Origin: Arthrobacter koreensis
Lineage (GTDB): Bacteria; Actinomycetota; Actinomycetes; Actinomycetales; Micrococcaceae
Assembly: GCF_009193255.1 (NCBI RefSeq)
Contig: NZ_WACG01000001.1
Location: forward strand, 248,001-312,000
Direction: 5' to 3'
Length of the DNA: 64,000 nucleotides
Numbering within the stretch: position 1 is the first letter of the stretch; the number at the start of each line of letters is the position of its first letter. This document shows positions 18,412-27,662 of the stretch, in pieces. A program made the position numbers and the translations under genes. The notes under the pieces were generated by a model. It ran no database searches, was not told where the DNA came from, and was given only the letters and a program-made list of their open reading frames with translations.

Positions 18412-21400
18412 CAGGCCGTTCCCTGCCCGGCCGAGTCGATAATGATCCGCTCCAACTCGGTTTCCCCCAGCAGGTTGTGCGGACGGATGACCTTGTCCGC
18501 GGCCACATAGTAGAACGCTGCACGCACCTTCTCCAGGGGAACGTCCTTCAGCCGGGACCAGGCCAGCCGGTAGACCGCCAGCTGCACCGAGCGGACCGCG
18601 AGCTTTTCCTTCGATGGCGGAGCGCCGGTCTTCCAGTCGATCAGGTCCCAGCCGCCGTCCTCATCCTGGAAGACTGCATCGATGCGGCCGCGGACCACCA
18701 CTGAATTCACCCGCGTTTCGACGGGGACCTCGATGTAGGCAGGGGTTCGGGACGCCCATTCAGATGCTTCGAAGGTGGCCACCATGTCGTCGAGCTGGTA
18801 AGCCTCGTCCACATATGCGTCGGCTGCACCCGGGTACTCGTCAATGTCCAGCATGCCGCTGCGGCCGAAGTACTCCTCGATCCACGCGTGGAACGCGGTT
18901 CCCTTGCGTGCCGCCATTCCCGGTTCGCGCGGGACGGGGCGGCGCAGCTGGCGTGTGACGGCCCCGGGATCGTCCTGCAGGTCCACGAGCATGGAGGCCG
19001 AGATGTGGGCGGGGAGTTCAACGTCCATCACCTCGTCCGGGGCATGGTGCCGCGCCAGGACGAGTTCAACGTCCCTGCCCCAGCGCCGGGGTTCGAAGAC
19101 ACCCTCAGCTTCTACGTTGCCGGAACCGGGCTGCTCGCCGGCCGCGGTGTCTTCGGGGTCAAGAGCGGTCTGCGCCGGGGCAGCAGCTGCGGCGAGGACC
19201 GCCGCTGCTGCCGCTTCCATCGCTGTCCGCCGCTGCGCCGGTAACGGGTCCTTGGGCCAGCTGGCCCGCTCTGTTACTGCATTGGCAGGGTTCTCATCCC
19301 CCTGGTCTTCCGGTTCGAGCCAGGACAGCAGATGGAATCCGGGCGCACCGGACTTGCCGAGCTCATACAATTCAAGCTGGTAGCGCGAGGCCTCGGTGGG
19401 TTTGCTCCGTCCACCGCCCCAGGCACTTGAGGTGCAGAAGAGAATGTCCTTCGCGCGGGTGAACGCCACGTACGCGAGGCGCCGCTCTTCACGCTCCGCA
19501 TGGGCCCGGGCGTCGTCCGCAAAAAGCTTCTCCGCGTCCAGCCAGGACTTCTGGTCCGGTTGCTCCCAGTCCCACTGCGGCAGGTCCGGCCCGTCACCGC
19601 GCAGGTTCCACGGAACAGCGGCGTTGCCGCTGCTCCAGCGCGAGTCCTTGTCATTCGGGAACTGGCCCTCGGAGAGGCCGGGCACGGCTACCACGTCCCA
19701 TTCCAGGCCCTTGGAGGCGTGTACGGTCAGCAGCTGGACAGCTTCCCGCGAGGTTTCCAGGGCGGTGACAGGGAGTCCGTTCTCCTCCTCGTCCGCTACT
19801 TCCAGCCAGGCCAGGAACGCGGCCAGGTCCACGCGGTCCGCCGAGGCGCTGAAGGTCGCGGCAGCGTCAATGAAGGCATCGAGGTTCCGCCGGGATTCGT
19901 GGATGCTGATGCCGGGCTTGGCCGCAACCTCAATGTCCAGCAGGATGCGCCGCTCCACTTCGCCGATGAGCGTCGTGAGGTCCTCCCCCACATAAGCGCG
20001 CAGCTCCCGCAGCTCGTCCCGCAGCAGGCCCAGCCGTTCCAACCCCTCGGGCGTGAGCGAGCGGCCAGCGCTGGAGGTCCAGCCGGGCTTCGGCAGGTAG
20101 TCCACCGCCTCAACCAGGCTGCCGGCCTCCGCAAGGTCGGTTTCGACGACGGCGGCACCGCCTTCGTCAGGTCCATGCACATCCGCGATTTCCCGGACGT
20201 TCATGGCGCGTTCGCGGACCCGGACGAGGTGCCTTGACCAGTCGGCCAGGGCCATGAGGTCCGCGGGCCCAATGCGCCAGCGCGCCCCGGCAAGGATGCG
20301 GAGCATCGAATCGGAACGTCCGGGATCGCTCAGCACACGCAGTACGGCGAGCAGGTCGACGATCTCCGGTGTGGACAGCAGGCCGCCCAGGCCCACGATC
20401 TGCACGGGGATGCCCAGGTCTTCCAGCGCGCGGCGGATGGGGTCGAACTGTTTCTTGCCGCGGCACAGTACCGCCACCGTCGGCGGCAGCGTATTGCCCC
20501 GCCCGTCCGTCTCATGGCTCGGGTGCCGGAACCAGGAGTCACGGAGGTTCGCGATCTGCGCGGCGAGGGCTTCGGCTTCGCCTATGCTCACCGTTCCGTC
20601 CGGAAGGGTCACCGTTTTCTCGCTGAGGTACCGGCCCAGGAACACGTCGCCCACGGGAGGTTTCGGCTTGGCCTCCAGTTCCGGAACGTCCAGCGGCGTC
20701 CTGGCCCCGGGCCACGGCGCGGGTTTGTTCAGCGGCCCGGAAACGGCGTTGGCGGCTGCCAGTATCGATGTCGAGTTCCGCCAGGCCACAGACAGGTTGG
20801 CGACGCCGGCGGGGGCCCGGCCGCCCTCGCGCAGGAACCGCGGGAAGTGTTCCCGGAACGTCCCGAGCTGGCCGGCAGAGGCACCGCGGAAACCGTAGAT
20901 CGACTGGTGCGGATCCCCCACTGCCGTCACCGGAGTGCCGTCGCCGAACAAGGTGGAGAACAGCACCATCTGGGCGTGGGAGGTGTCCTGGAACTCGTCC
21001 AGCAGCACCACCTTGTACTTGGCGCGCTCCATTTCTGCAGCCTCGGGGATCTCCTTGGCTATCCGGGCGGCCAGGGCCACGAGGTCTCCGAAGTCCAGCT
21101 GCCGCCGCTCGGCCTTGGCCCGCTGGTAGGCCTCCACGAGTTCGGTCACTGAGATGCGGGTCTGGAGCTTGCCCACCAGGTCCCGAACACCTTTGGCAGC
21201 TGCCTTTGTCTTGCCTGCCTGGTACGGCAGCGCCAGCACCTGCTCCAGATGGGCCTGGATCTCGGCACGCACCTGGGCGGGAGTCAGGAGATGCTCGGCA
21301 CACTCGGAGGCCATCTGCAGCACTGAGTTCACCAGCGTGGACTTCGCGGCGGTGAAGTGTTCGTAATCGCCGGTGTAGGCCTCCACCACTTCGTTGGCCA

Positions 21401-21884
21401 GCTGCCAGGACTGGGCGCCGCCCAGCATGACTGAATCACGCTCGACGCCGATCCGCAGGCCGTAGTCGTTCACGATTCCGTTGGCGTAGGAGTGATAGGT
21501 GGACACTGCCGCTTCGAGCTGGGCGTCCTTGCTGTCCTCGCCGAGTTTCCGTTCCAGCAGCCGCAGCCTGCCGCGGATGCGGCTTGCCAGCTCCCCCGCG
21601 GCCTTTCGCGTAAAGGTCACGCCCAGGATCTGCTCCGGGGCCACAAGTTTGTTCGCGACCAGCCAGACAACGCGGTCTGCCATGGTCTTCGTCTTGCCGG
21701 ACCCGGCGCCGGCCACCACCAGCAGGGGCTCAAGCGGCCCCTCGATGATCTCCCGCTGTGCGTCCGTGGGGTACTGCACGCCCTCCGGCGGACCGTCATG
21801 GAGCATCTCCGCCAGCTGCCGGGCAGAGTACTGGGGCACGAACCCTGTGCCGGCCTCCACACTGCTGCTCACATCCAGCGTCAT
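18411..21884 (-). CDS. adnB: AdnB-like helicase-nuclease subunit
   Basis: The 1157-residue protein joins a UvrD/RecB-type motor (Walker A GAGSGKT, 59-65; Walker B VVLLDEFQDTS; QSIYGFRGA motif) to a C-terminal RecB-family nuclease domain with the catalytic DWKTG motif (DLIDWKTGAPP). In mycobacteria AdnA and AdnB form a heterodimer that resects DNA double-strand breaks, AdnB being the leading motor; both motor and nuclease motifs look intact here. ATG 21884 overlaps the adnA-like stop (ATGA) and is preferred over the upstream in-frame ATG. Subunit assignment rests on order, size and motif quality. Confidence 0.88.
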   Translation of the reverse strand: MTLDVSSSVEAGTGFVPQYSARQLAEMLHDGPPEGVQYPTDAQREIIEGPLEPLLVVAGAGSGKTKTMADRVVWLVANKLVAPEQILGVTFTRKAAGELASRIRGRLRLLERKLGEDSKDAQLEAAVSTYHSYANGIVNDYGLRIGVERDSVMLGGAQSWQLANEVVEAYTGDYEHFTAAKSTLVNSVLQMASECAEHLLTPAQVRAEIQAHLEQVLALPYQAGKTKAAAKGVRDLVGKLQTRISVTELVEAYQRAKAERRQLDFGDLVALAARIAKEIPEAAEMERAKYKVVLLDEFQDTSHAQMVLFSTLFGDGTPVTAVGDPHQSIYGFRGASAGQLGTFREHFPRFLREGGRAPAGVANLSVAWRNSTSILAAANAVSGPLNKPAPWPGARTPLDVPELEAKPKPPVGDVFLGRYLSEKTVTLPDGTVSIGEAEALAAQIANLRDSWFRHPSHETDGRGNTLPPTVAVLCRGKKQFDPIRRALEDLGIPVQIVGLGGLLSTPEIVDLLAVLRVLSDPGRSDSMLRILAGARWRIGPADLMALADWSRHLVRVRERAMNVREIADVHGPDEGGAAVVETDLAEAGSLVEAVDYLPKPGWTSSAGRSLTPEGLERLGLLRDELRELRAYVGEDLTTLIGEVERRILLDIEVAAKPGISIHESRRNLDAFIDAAATFSASADRVDLAAFLAWLEVADEEENGLPVTALETSREAVQLLTVHASKGLEWDVVAVPGLSEGQFPNDKDSRWSSGNAAVPWNLRGDGPDLPQWDWEQPDQKSWLDAEKLFADDARAHAEREERRLAYVAFTRAKDILFCTSSAWGGGRSKPTEASRYQLELYELGKSGAPGFHLLSWLEPEDQGDENPANAVTERASWPKDPLPAQRRTAMEAAAAAVLAAAAAPAQTALDPEDTAAGEQPGSGNVEAEGVFEPRRWGRDVELVLARHHAPDEVMDVELPAHISASMLVDLQDDPGAVTRQLRRPVPREPGMAARKGTAFHAWIEEYFGRSGMLDIDEYPGAADAYVDEAYQLDDMVATFEASEWASRTPAYIEVPVETRVNSVVVRGRIDAVFQDEDGGWDLIDWKTGAPPSKEKLAVRSVQLAVYRLAWSRLKDVPLEKVRAAFYYVAADKVIRPHNLLGETELERIIIDSAGQGTA

Positions 21885-24800
21885 TCGGTGACCTGCTTTC
21901 CTTCGGTACACAGCGGACAGATTTCCGGCAGCCGGCAGCCGTGGCCGCCGTATCCGCTGCGGGCCGGATCATGAACGGTGTCGAACGTGCTGTCCGACAT
22001 CAGGGCGGCAGCTTCTTCGATCATGGCCAGGGCACTCTTGTCCTCCGGACCCAGCGGAGGCTGTTCCTGGACGGACACGCCCTTGGCAGAGGTTCCCAGC
22101 TGCACCAGTGCCGCGCCTCCGGGAACTGCGGGAACGTCTTCCAGGGCGCCCTGCCGGACCGCTTCCTGATAGGCGGCCAGCTGCGGATGTCCCTCAAGGT
22201 CCGCCTTCCTGGGGGCAGATTTCCCGGTCTTGAGGTCCACGATGTAGCCCCGCCCGGCGGCGTCCTTTTCCAGCCGGTCGATTTGTCCGCGCAGCAGGGC
22301 TGTGCGGACTTCACCGCGCACCTCCACCGGAATGGATGCCTCGAAGTCTTTCTCGACGGCGGCCAGGCTCCGGCCACCCCTGCGCATTTCGATGACGTAT
22401 TCCGCCAGTTTACCCACCATGGCCTCGGCGCGCCTGAGGTCCATTTTGCCTTCCCAGGAATCCTTCATCCCCAGTGAGGGCCATCGGCGCCGGAGTTCCT
22501 CCGTGTACTCCGAACCGGTCGCATCAGGCATCTCCTGCGCGATCGCATGCACCAGTGTTCCCAGCGAACGGGCGAAGTCGGTGGCCTGTTCTCCGCCAAC
22601 CGCTGAGACGAACCAGCTCAGCGGAGACTTGGTCACGGCGTCGACCTTTGAGGGCGAGACCGGTATGGGCGCCTCCGGGGGAAGCACCGGACCGGTGCTG
22701 GAGAGCGGCAGCAGGCCCCACCACGTGCGCGGGTGTGCACCAGGGACCGGCACGGGGTGCCGAAGCATACGCCCCAGGTGCTGCGCCGCTTCGCCGGCGT
22801 CCTCCGGATGGGTCCGGGCCTGCTGGGCGTGGGCCCGCAGTTCCGCTACCAGGGAGCGGAGGGTCAGCGGCCGCAGGACCTCCGTGCGGGCACGGACGGC
22901 CACGCCGTCGGGAAGCGGATCCACCAGGTCCAGGAACTGGGAAGGCTGCTCGTCCTCCGACGCCACGGCAGTGCAGACCAGCACATCGCGGGCACGGGAA
23001 AGCGCAGTGGAGAAGCTGCGCAGCTCGTCATACCTTGTGCCCTGCATCAGCGTTTGCGGGCTGCGGGTCCTGCGGTAATCGGTGTCGGGGAACTCGACGG
23101 CTGCCACCAGGTCTCCGCTGCCCAGCAGTTCGCCGCGCAGCCGGAGGTTGGGCCAGACGCCTTCCTGGATGCCGGCGACGATCACCACCGGCCATTCCCG
23201 GCCGGCTGCGCTGGCCGGGGTCAGGAGTTCGACGGCGTCGCGCTGCTGTGCGCGGGCCGCCAGGGTATCCATAGGCAGCTCGGAACTGGTCAGGTAGTCC
23301 AGGAACTGCTCAGGCGTGGAGCCCGGCAACTGGTCTACGTAGCGTTCGGCTGTCTGGAACAGTGCCATGATCGCGTCCAGGTCCCGGTCGGCGCGGAGCC
23401 CCGCGGATCCTCCGGACAGCGCAGCTTCGGCCCACTTCTTTGACCAGCCGGACGTGGACCACAGGGCCCACAGCACGGTCTCGGCGGTAGCCCCAGGCTG
23501 CTGGGCCGCCTGTTTCCCGGCACGCAGCATGGCAGACAGCCGTTTCGCCGACCCGGCTTCCCAGCCCAGGCCGGCGAGCGCAAGCCCGGAATCGGAGAGC
23601 GGGTCCACCAGCGCTTCGACGAGGAGGGCGTCAGAGCTGCGCCCGCCCCCGGCCCGGAGTTCCTCGCGGCGCAGTGCCTGCCGCAGCCGGCGAAGATCCA
23701 GCGAACCTGCGCCGCCAATCCGCGAGGTCAGCAGGGAGACAGCCAGCTCGGGCGTCAGGAGGCCGGGGTTGAGCACCACGGCGAAGGCGTCCAGCAGGGG
23801 ACGCACGGCGGCCTCGTCCCGGACAGCTTTTTCCGCCACCGGTACCCGCACCTCGATCCCCTGGCTGATCAGGTAACGCTGGATCCTGGCCAGCTGCCCG
23901 CCGGTCCGGACGATGACGGCGATGTCCTCGAGGCGGCGTCCGCGGAGCAGCTGCTCTTCGAGGATGCGCTGCGCCACATAGCGTTGTTCATGCATGGGCG
24001 AGTCCACCACGTGGGCCGTCGCTGACGCAGGAGTGGACGGAGCATTCCCGGCCCGTTCCGTGCCTTCACCGTCTTCGCCGCTGTCCGTGCGTCCAGCAGT
24101 GGTTCGCGCAGGGGCAAGGCCCGGAACCACGGAGATCCTGGAAGCTGTCCGGTGCCAGGCGGCGGCGACTGGTCCCGCCATCCGGTGCTGGGTACTGAGC
24201 ACTGCGGTCCTCAGATCCGCGCCGAGCTCCTGCTCCAGAGTGCCGAGCAGCTCCGGGCGGGCTCCGCGGAACCCCTGGACGACCGTGTCCGGGCTGGCAG
24301 TGACCACGGCGTCGCGGTCTTTGGCCAGCACGCCGAGCAGGCGGTGGATGGCTCCGTTGGCTTCCTGCAGGTCGTCAACGAGGATCAGCTGGAGCCGGTT
24401 ATGCTCGGCGGCCAGGAACTCCGGTTCGCTCAGAAGGATGTCCGTTGCGGTGGTGATGATCCCGGCGGGGTCGAACGCCTCGGGCATGCGAAGGTCCAGG
24501 ACGTCCCGGTATTCGCCGTAGAGCGACGCCGCGGCAGCCCAGTCCTGTCTCCCGTAGCGGCGGCCAAGTTCCCGCAGCTCCTCCGGGGCCAGCCCAAGTT
24601 CGATCACGCGGTCGAAGAGCTGGCGGATTTCCTGCCGGAAGCCGCGGGTGCCCAGGGCGAGCGACAGGGACTCCGGCCAGGGTAGCTGGGGCACCCCGTT
24701 CTGTCCGTGCCCGCCCAGGAGTTCCTTGATGATGACGTCCTGTTCGGCACCGGAGAGCAGCTTGGGCGCGCGGGTGACATGCGGCAGCAGGCCTTCCGCT

Positions 24801-25141
24801 TTGGCCCGGCGGATGACGTCGAAAGCGTAGGAGGCCCAGGTGCGGGCCGGTGCGGCGCTGATGGTGCGCTCGAGCCGGGCAGAGAGCGCATCACGCAGCG
24901 CTGCCGCCGCGAGGCGCGACGGCGCCAGCAGCAGCACACCGGCCGGATCCAGTCCGCCGCGCTCAATCCGCTGTACGGCGGTTTCGACCAGCACCGTGGA
25001 CTTTCCGGTGCCGGGGGCGCCCAGGACCAGCAGCGGGCCGTTCCCGGCGGGACGCTCAACGGCGGCACGCTGGTCCGCGCTCAGATGCGGTGCGGGCAGG
25101 CCGGCCGCCGCGGGCGGAACCAGCCGCAGGTTGATGCTCAT
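21881..25141 (-). CDS. adnA: AdnA-like helicase-nuclease subunit with weak Walker B
   Basis: The 1086-residue partner has Walker A GAPGTGKST (41-49) but an altered Walker B, LILVDDLQEAN, with Asp-Asp where active motors have Asp-Glu. The C-terminal nuclease domain keeps the IVDLKTGK motif. Near the end lies CRLPEICPLC, a Cys arrangement that could bind zinc or an Fe-S cluster. In mycobacterial AdnAB the AdnA motor is the minor one, consistent with the degenerate motif. It overlaps the upstream ATL gene and downstream adnB by ATGA junctions. Confidence 0.86.
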   Translation of the reverse strand: MSINLRLVPPAAAGLPAPHLSADQRAAVERPAGNGPLLVLGAPGTGKSTVLVETAVQRIERGGLDPAGVLLLAPSRLAAAALRDALSARLERTISAAPARTWASYAFDVIRRAKAEGLLPHVTRAPKLLSGAEQDVIIKELLGGHGQNGVPQLPWPESLSLALGTRGFRQEIRQLFDRVIELGLAPEELRELGRRYGRQDWAAAASLYGEYRDVLDLRMPEAFDPAGIITTATDILLSEPEFLAAEHNRLQLILVDDLQEANGAIHRLLGVLAKDRDAVVTASPDTVVQGFRGARPELLGTLEQELGADLRTAVLSTQHRMAGPVAAAWHRTASRISVVPGLAPARTTAGRTDSGEDGEGTERAGNAPSTPASATAHVVDSPMHEQRYVAQRILEEQLLRGRRLEDIAVIVRTGGQLARIQRYLISQGIEVRVPVAEKAVRDEAAVRPLLDAFAVVLNPGLLTPELAVSLLTSRIGGAGSLDLRRLRQALRREELRAGGGRSSDALLVEALVDPLSDSGLALAGLGWEAGSAKRLSAMLRAGKQAAQQPGATAETVLWALWSTSGWSKKWAEAALSGGSAGLRADRDLDAIMALFQTAERYVDQLPGSTPEQFLDYLTSSELPMDTLAARAQQRDAVELLTPASAAGREWPVVIVAGIQEGVWPNLRLRGELLGSGDLVAAVEFPDTDYRRTRSPQTLMQGTRYDELRSFSTALSRARDVLVCTAVASEDEQPSQFLDLVDPLPDGVAVRARTEVLRPLTLRSLVAELRAHAQQARTHPEDAGEAAQHLGRMLRHPVPVPGAHPRTWWGLLPLSSTGPVLPPEAPIPVSPSKVDAVTKSPLSWFVSAVGGEQATDFARSLGTLVHAIAQEMPDATGSEYTEELRRRWPSLGMKDSWEGKMDLRRAEAMVGKLAEYVIEMRRGGRSLAAVEKDFEASIPVEVRGEVRTALLRGQIDRLEKDAAGRGYIVDLKTGKSAPRKADLEGHPQLAAYQEAVRQGALEDVPAVPGGAALVQLGTSAKGVSVQEQPPLGPEDKSALAMIEEAAALMSDSTFDTVHDPARSGYGGHGCRLPEICPLCTEGKQVTE

Positions 25142-25557
25142 ACCTCCACTTCACCATGCCCCGGTGACATTGCCCCGCCGGACTTCTCAGCGCCGGCCCT
25201 GGCCAGCGCCTCCCGGAGCGCATCGAGAGCTTCCCAACCGGCGTCGTCGGGCTGCCAGCGCGCCTCGCGGATACACACGCGGTAGCCTGTTCCGTCCGGC
25301 TCCGCCTGCCCCCGCAGCGGCGTCCCTTCCTCCCGGTAGTGGGTCCAGGCACGGTTCCCGTGGCAGGCGGGCGGCTGACCGGATGCGCGGATCACGCGCC
25401 ACCAGGGAACCGAATCTCCCGATTGTGCCAGCGCCGAGCCCACCTGCCGGGGGCCTCCCGCGCCAAGCAGCTCGGCTATGTCTCCGTAGGCCAGCACCCG
25501 TCCCGGCGGAATGAGCGCAGCAACAGCCAGCACCGCCTCCGTATAGTCCTCCCGCAT
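25138..25557 (-). CDS. Alkyltransferase-like protein (ATL), MGMT family without active Cys
   Basis: The 139-residue protein has the MGMT DNA-binding fold (IPPGRVLAYGDIAELLGAGGPRQVGSAL, a helix-turn-helix with the GRVLAYG start). The active-site PCHR is replaced by PWWR (VPWWRVIRASG). ATL proteins cannot transfer alkyl groups but bind O6-alkylguanine and recruit nucleotide excision repair. It is the first gene of an operon with the AdnAB-like nuclease, joined by a four-base overlap. Confidence 0.9.
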   Translation of the reverse strand: MREDYTEAVLAVAALIPPGRVLAYGDIAELLGAGGPRQVGSALAQSGDSVPWWRVIRASGQPPACHGNRAWTHYREEGTPLRGQAEPDGTGYRVCIREARWQPDDAGWEALDALREALARAGAEKSGGAMSPGHGEVEV

Positions 25558-25627
25558 GCATCCAGCTTAGCGACGCCCGGCGCGCTGATTCGGGGTTATG
25601 TCAGTGCCCGCCGGTAGGTTTGATTAC

Positions 25628-26440
25628 ATGTTGAGCTGGCACGAACTCCCCCGAGCGTCCTTTGACCTGGAAACCACGGGACGGGATCCCCAGCTGGCGC
25701 GGATCGTTACGGCGTCGATCATCCTGGTGGACGGGTCCGGGAACGTCCTCGCGCACCATGAGTGGCTGGTGGACCCCGGGGTCGAGATTCCGGCCGAGGC
25801 CGCCGCCATCCACGGCATTAGCACCGATAAGGCCCGCAGCGAAGGCATGCACGCCGCTGAGGCGGTCCGGCAGATCAGCACCGTCCTCGCGGACACGTTC
25901 GCTGCCGGAATTCCTGTTCTCGCGTTCAACGCCGCCTACGACTTCACGGTCCTCGCCCGGGAGGCGGAGCGGCACGGATGCACTGCGCCGACGCCGTTCC
26001 CCGTGATCGACCCCTACATCCTGGACAAGCAGGCAGACCGTTTCCGCCGTGGCAAGCGGACCCTGACGGCCATGGCCGAACACTACTCAGTGGCCTTCGA
26101 GAATGCCCACACGTCCGCCGCTGATGTCATGGCCACGTTGGCGGTGGGAGCCGCGGTGGCCGGCGCCTATCCGCTCATGGGCCAGGATGCCGGGACCATG
26201 CATGCCCTGCAGGTGCAGTGGGCCGCGGACCAGGCGGCCAGCTTCCAGGCCTACCTGCGGCGTCGTGATCCGGAGGCGGTCATTGACGGCAGCTGGCCGC
26301 TGAAGCCCGCCCCGTCAGGTTCCCCCGCACCATTTGCGGCTGCGGATGCCCTGCGGATCGAACCCGTCCCGGCCGCGGCCGTGCCCGTCCTGGCAGAGGA
26401 AGCCGGCGGCCAGCTGGTGCTCGAACTGGCCCCGTACTAG
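25628..26440 (+). CDS. DnaQ-type 3'-5' exonuclease
   Basis: The 270-residue DEDDh exonuclease shows Exo I FDLETTG, Exo II FNAAYDFTVL and Exo III HTSAADV. It resembles the stand-alone epsilon-type exonucleases of actinobacteria that act in proofreading or DNA/RNA trimming. The C-terminus (after about 200) is a Pro/Ala-rich tail. ATG 25628 is chosen because the family begins right at the LPRASFDLETTG strand; ATG 25598 with GGGG close upstream is the alternative. Confidence 0.88.
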   Translation: MLSWHELPRASFDLETTGRDPQLARIVTASIILVDGSGNVLAHHEWLVDPGVEIPAEAAAIHGISTDKARSEGMHAAEAVRQISTVLADTFAAGIPVLAFNAAYDFTVLAREAERHGCTAPTPFPVIDPYILDKQADRFRRGKRTLTAMAEHYSVAFENAHTSAADVMATLAVGAAVAGAYPLMGQDAGTMHALQVQWAADQAASFQAYLRRRDPEAVIDGSWPLKPAPSGSPAPFAAADALRIEPVPAAAVPVLAEEAGGQLVLELAPY

Positions 26441-26681
26441 TCCAGCGCCGCTCCCCCGCCGCCGAAGACAGCTCGGATTTCAGGCTGCGGGCATTACCCG
26501 CGTAACATTGACCTATTCACAACAGTGTCAGGCGCTGATGGCGCCCGGGCGTGGTATCACGCGCCCCGTGTCACGCGATTGGCAGGCACTTCCCGCACAG
26601 CCGGGCCATTGGCGTCCCTTCCCCCGGACTGTTTCCTGCACGCATACAGCACCATCAACGTTGAGCAGACATTGAGGATGA
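26441..26681 (+). other. Leader region of metNIQ with GC-rich hairpins
   Basis: No gene is seen. TAACAT at 26503-26508 could be a -10 box. Downstream are two adjacent small hairpins (around GGCGCTGATGGCGCC, and GGCGTG/CACGC near 26550-26575). The sequence does not show the conserved core of SAM-I or SAM-IV riboswitches as I know them. An uncharacterised leader or plain structured DNA are both possible. Confidence 0.35.
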
Positions 26682-27662
26682 ATGATCACAGTTACTGACC
26701 TGCGTAAGGTCTACCGCCAGGGCTCCCGCGATGTAGTTGCCCTGGACGGGGTCAGCATGAGCGTGCCCAAGGGCTCGATTCACGGCATCATCGGCCACTC
26801 CGGTGCCGGCAAGTCCACGCTGGTCCGCTGCCTGACGCTGCTGGACCGCCCGACGTCGGGAACCGTCACCATTGACGGCCGGGAACTGACCAGCGTCAAG
26901 GATTCCGAAATCCGGCTGGCGCGCCGCCGGATCGGCATGGTGTTCCAGCACGCCAACCTGATGGACTCGCGCACCGCTTCGGCCAACATCGCCCACCCCC
27001 TGGAGCTTGTTGGCACCCCCAAGCGGGAGATCGACGAACGCGTCACGGAACTGCTGGCCCTGGTGGGACTGCAGGACTTTGCCGGGGCCTACCCGGCCCA
27101 GCTCTCCGGCGGGCAGAAGCAGCGGGTGGGTATCGCCCGCGCGCTTGCCGCCCACCCCGATGTCCTGCTCTGTGACGAACCGACCTCGGCCCTGGACCCC
27201 CGCACGACGGACGAGATCCTGGATCTGATCTCCGAGCTGACCAACCGGCTGGAACTGACCGTCCTGATCATCACGCACGAAATGAACGTGGTGAAGCGGA
27301 TCTGCGATTCGGTCTCGCTGCTTGAAGCCGGACGCGTCGTTGAACACGGACCTCTCCAGGAGGTCGCCTCCCATCTGGGCGGACGCCTGGCGAAGGCCCT
27401 CATCCCGCTGCCTCCCACTCCCCCGGTGCCCGGCGGGCCCGTGGTGGAACTGCTGATGGTGGGCGAGCACGCCACCGAGCCGGTGCTCTCCGGACTCACC
27501 CGGCGCTTCGACACGGACGTCAATGTCCTGGCAGGAAGCGTCGAGACCCTTTCCGGACAGCGCTTCGGAAGGCTTCGTGTACAGCTTGATGAACGAATCG
27601 ATATGGCTGCAGTCCAGGCCTACCTGGCCGGCCAGGGCGTCTCAGTGGAGGTGGCGGCGTGA
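26682..27662 (+). CDS. metN: Methionine ABC importer, ATP-binding subunit
   Basis: The 326-residue MetN has Walker A GHSGAGKST (38-46), signature LSGGQKQR, Walker [13 protein letters not shown] and the switch ITHEMNV. The C-terminal NIL domain (about 240-326) is the methionine-binding regulatory domain that shuts off transport when internal methionine is high. The stop overlaps the metI GTG start by four bases. It energises uptake of D- and L-methionine with MetI and MetQ. Confidence 0.95.
   Translation: MITVTDLRKVYRQGSRDVVALDGVSMSVPKGSIHGIIGHSGAGKSTLVRCLTLLDRPTSGTVTIDGRELTSVKDSEIRLARRRIGMVFQHANLMDSRTASANIAHPLELVGTPKREIDERVTELLALVGLQDFAGAYPAQLSGGQKQRVGIARALAAHPDVLLCDEPTSALDPRTTDEILDLISELTNRLELTVLIITHEMNVVKRICDSVSLLEAGRVVEHGPLQEVASHLGGRLAKALIPLPPTPPVPGGPVVELLMVGEHATEPVLSGLTRRFDTDVNVLAGSVETLSGQRFGRLRVQLDERIDMAAVQAYLAGQGVSVEVAA

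Noticed and set aside
26441-26681. SAM-IV or SAM-I riboswitch before metN
   Set aside because: The hairpins do not show the conserved core bases I know for these classes.
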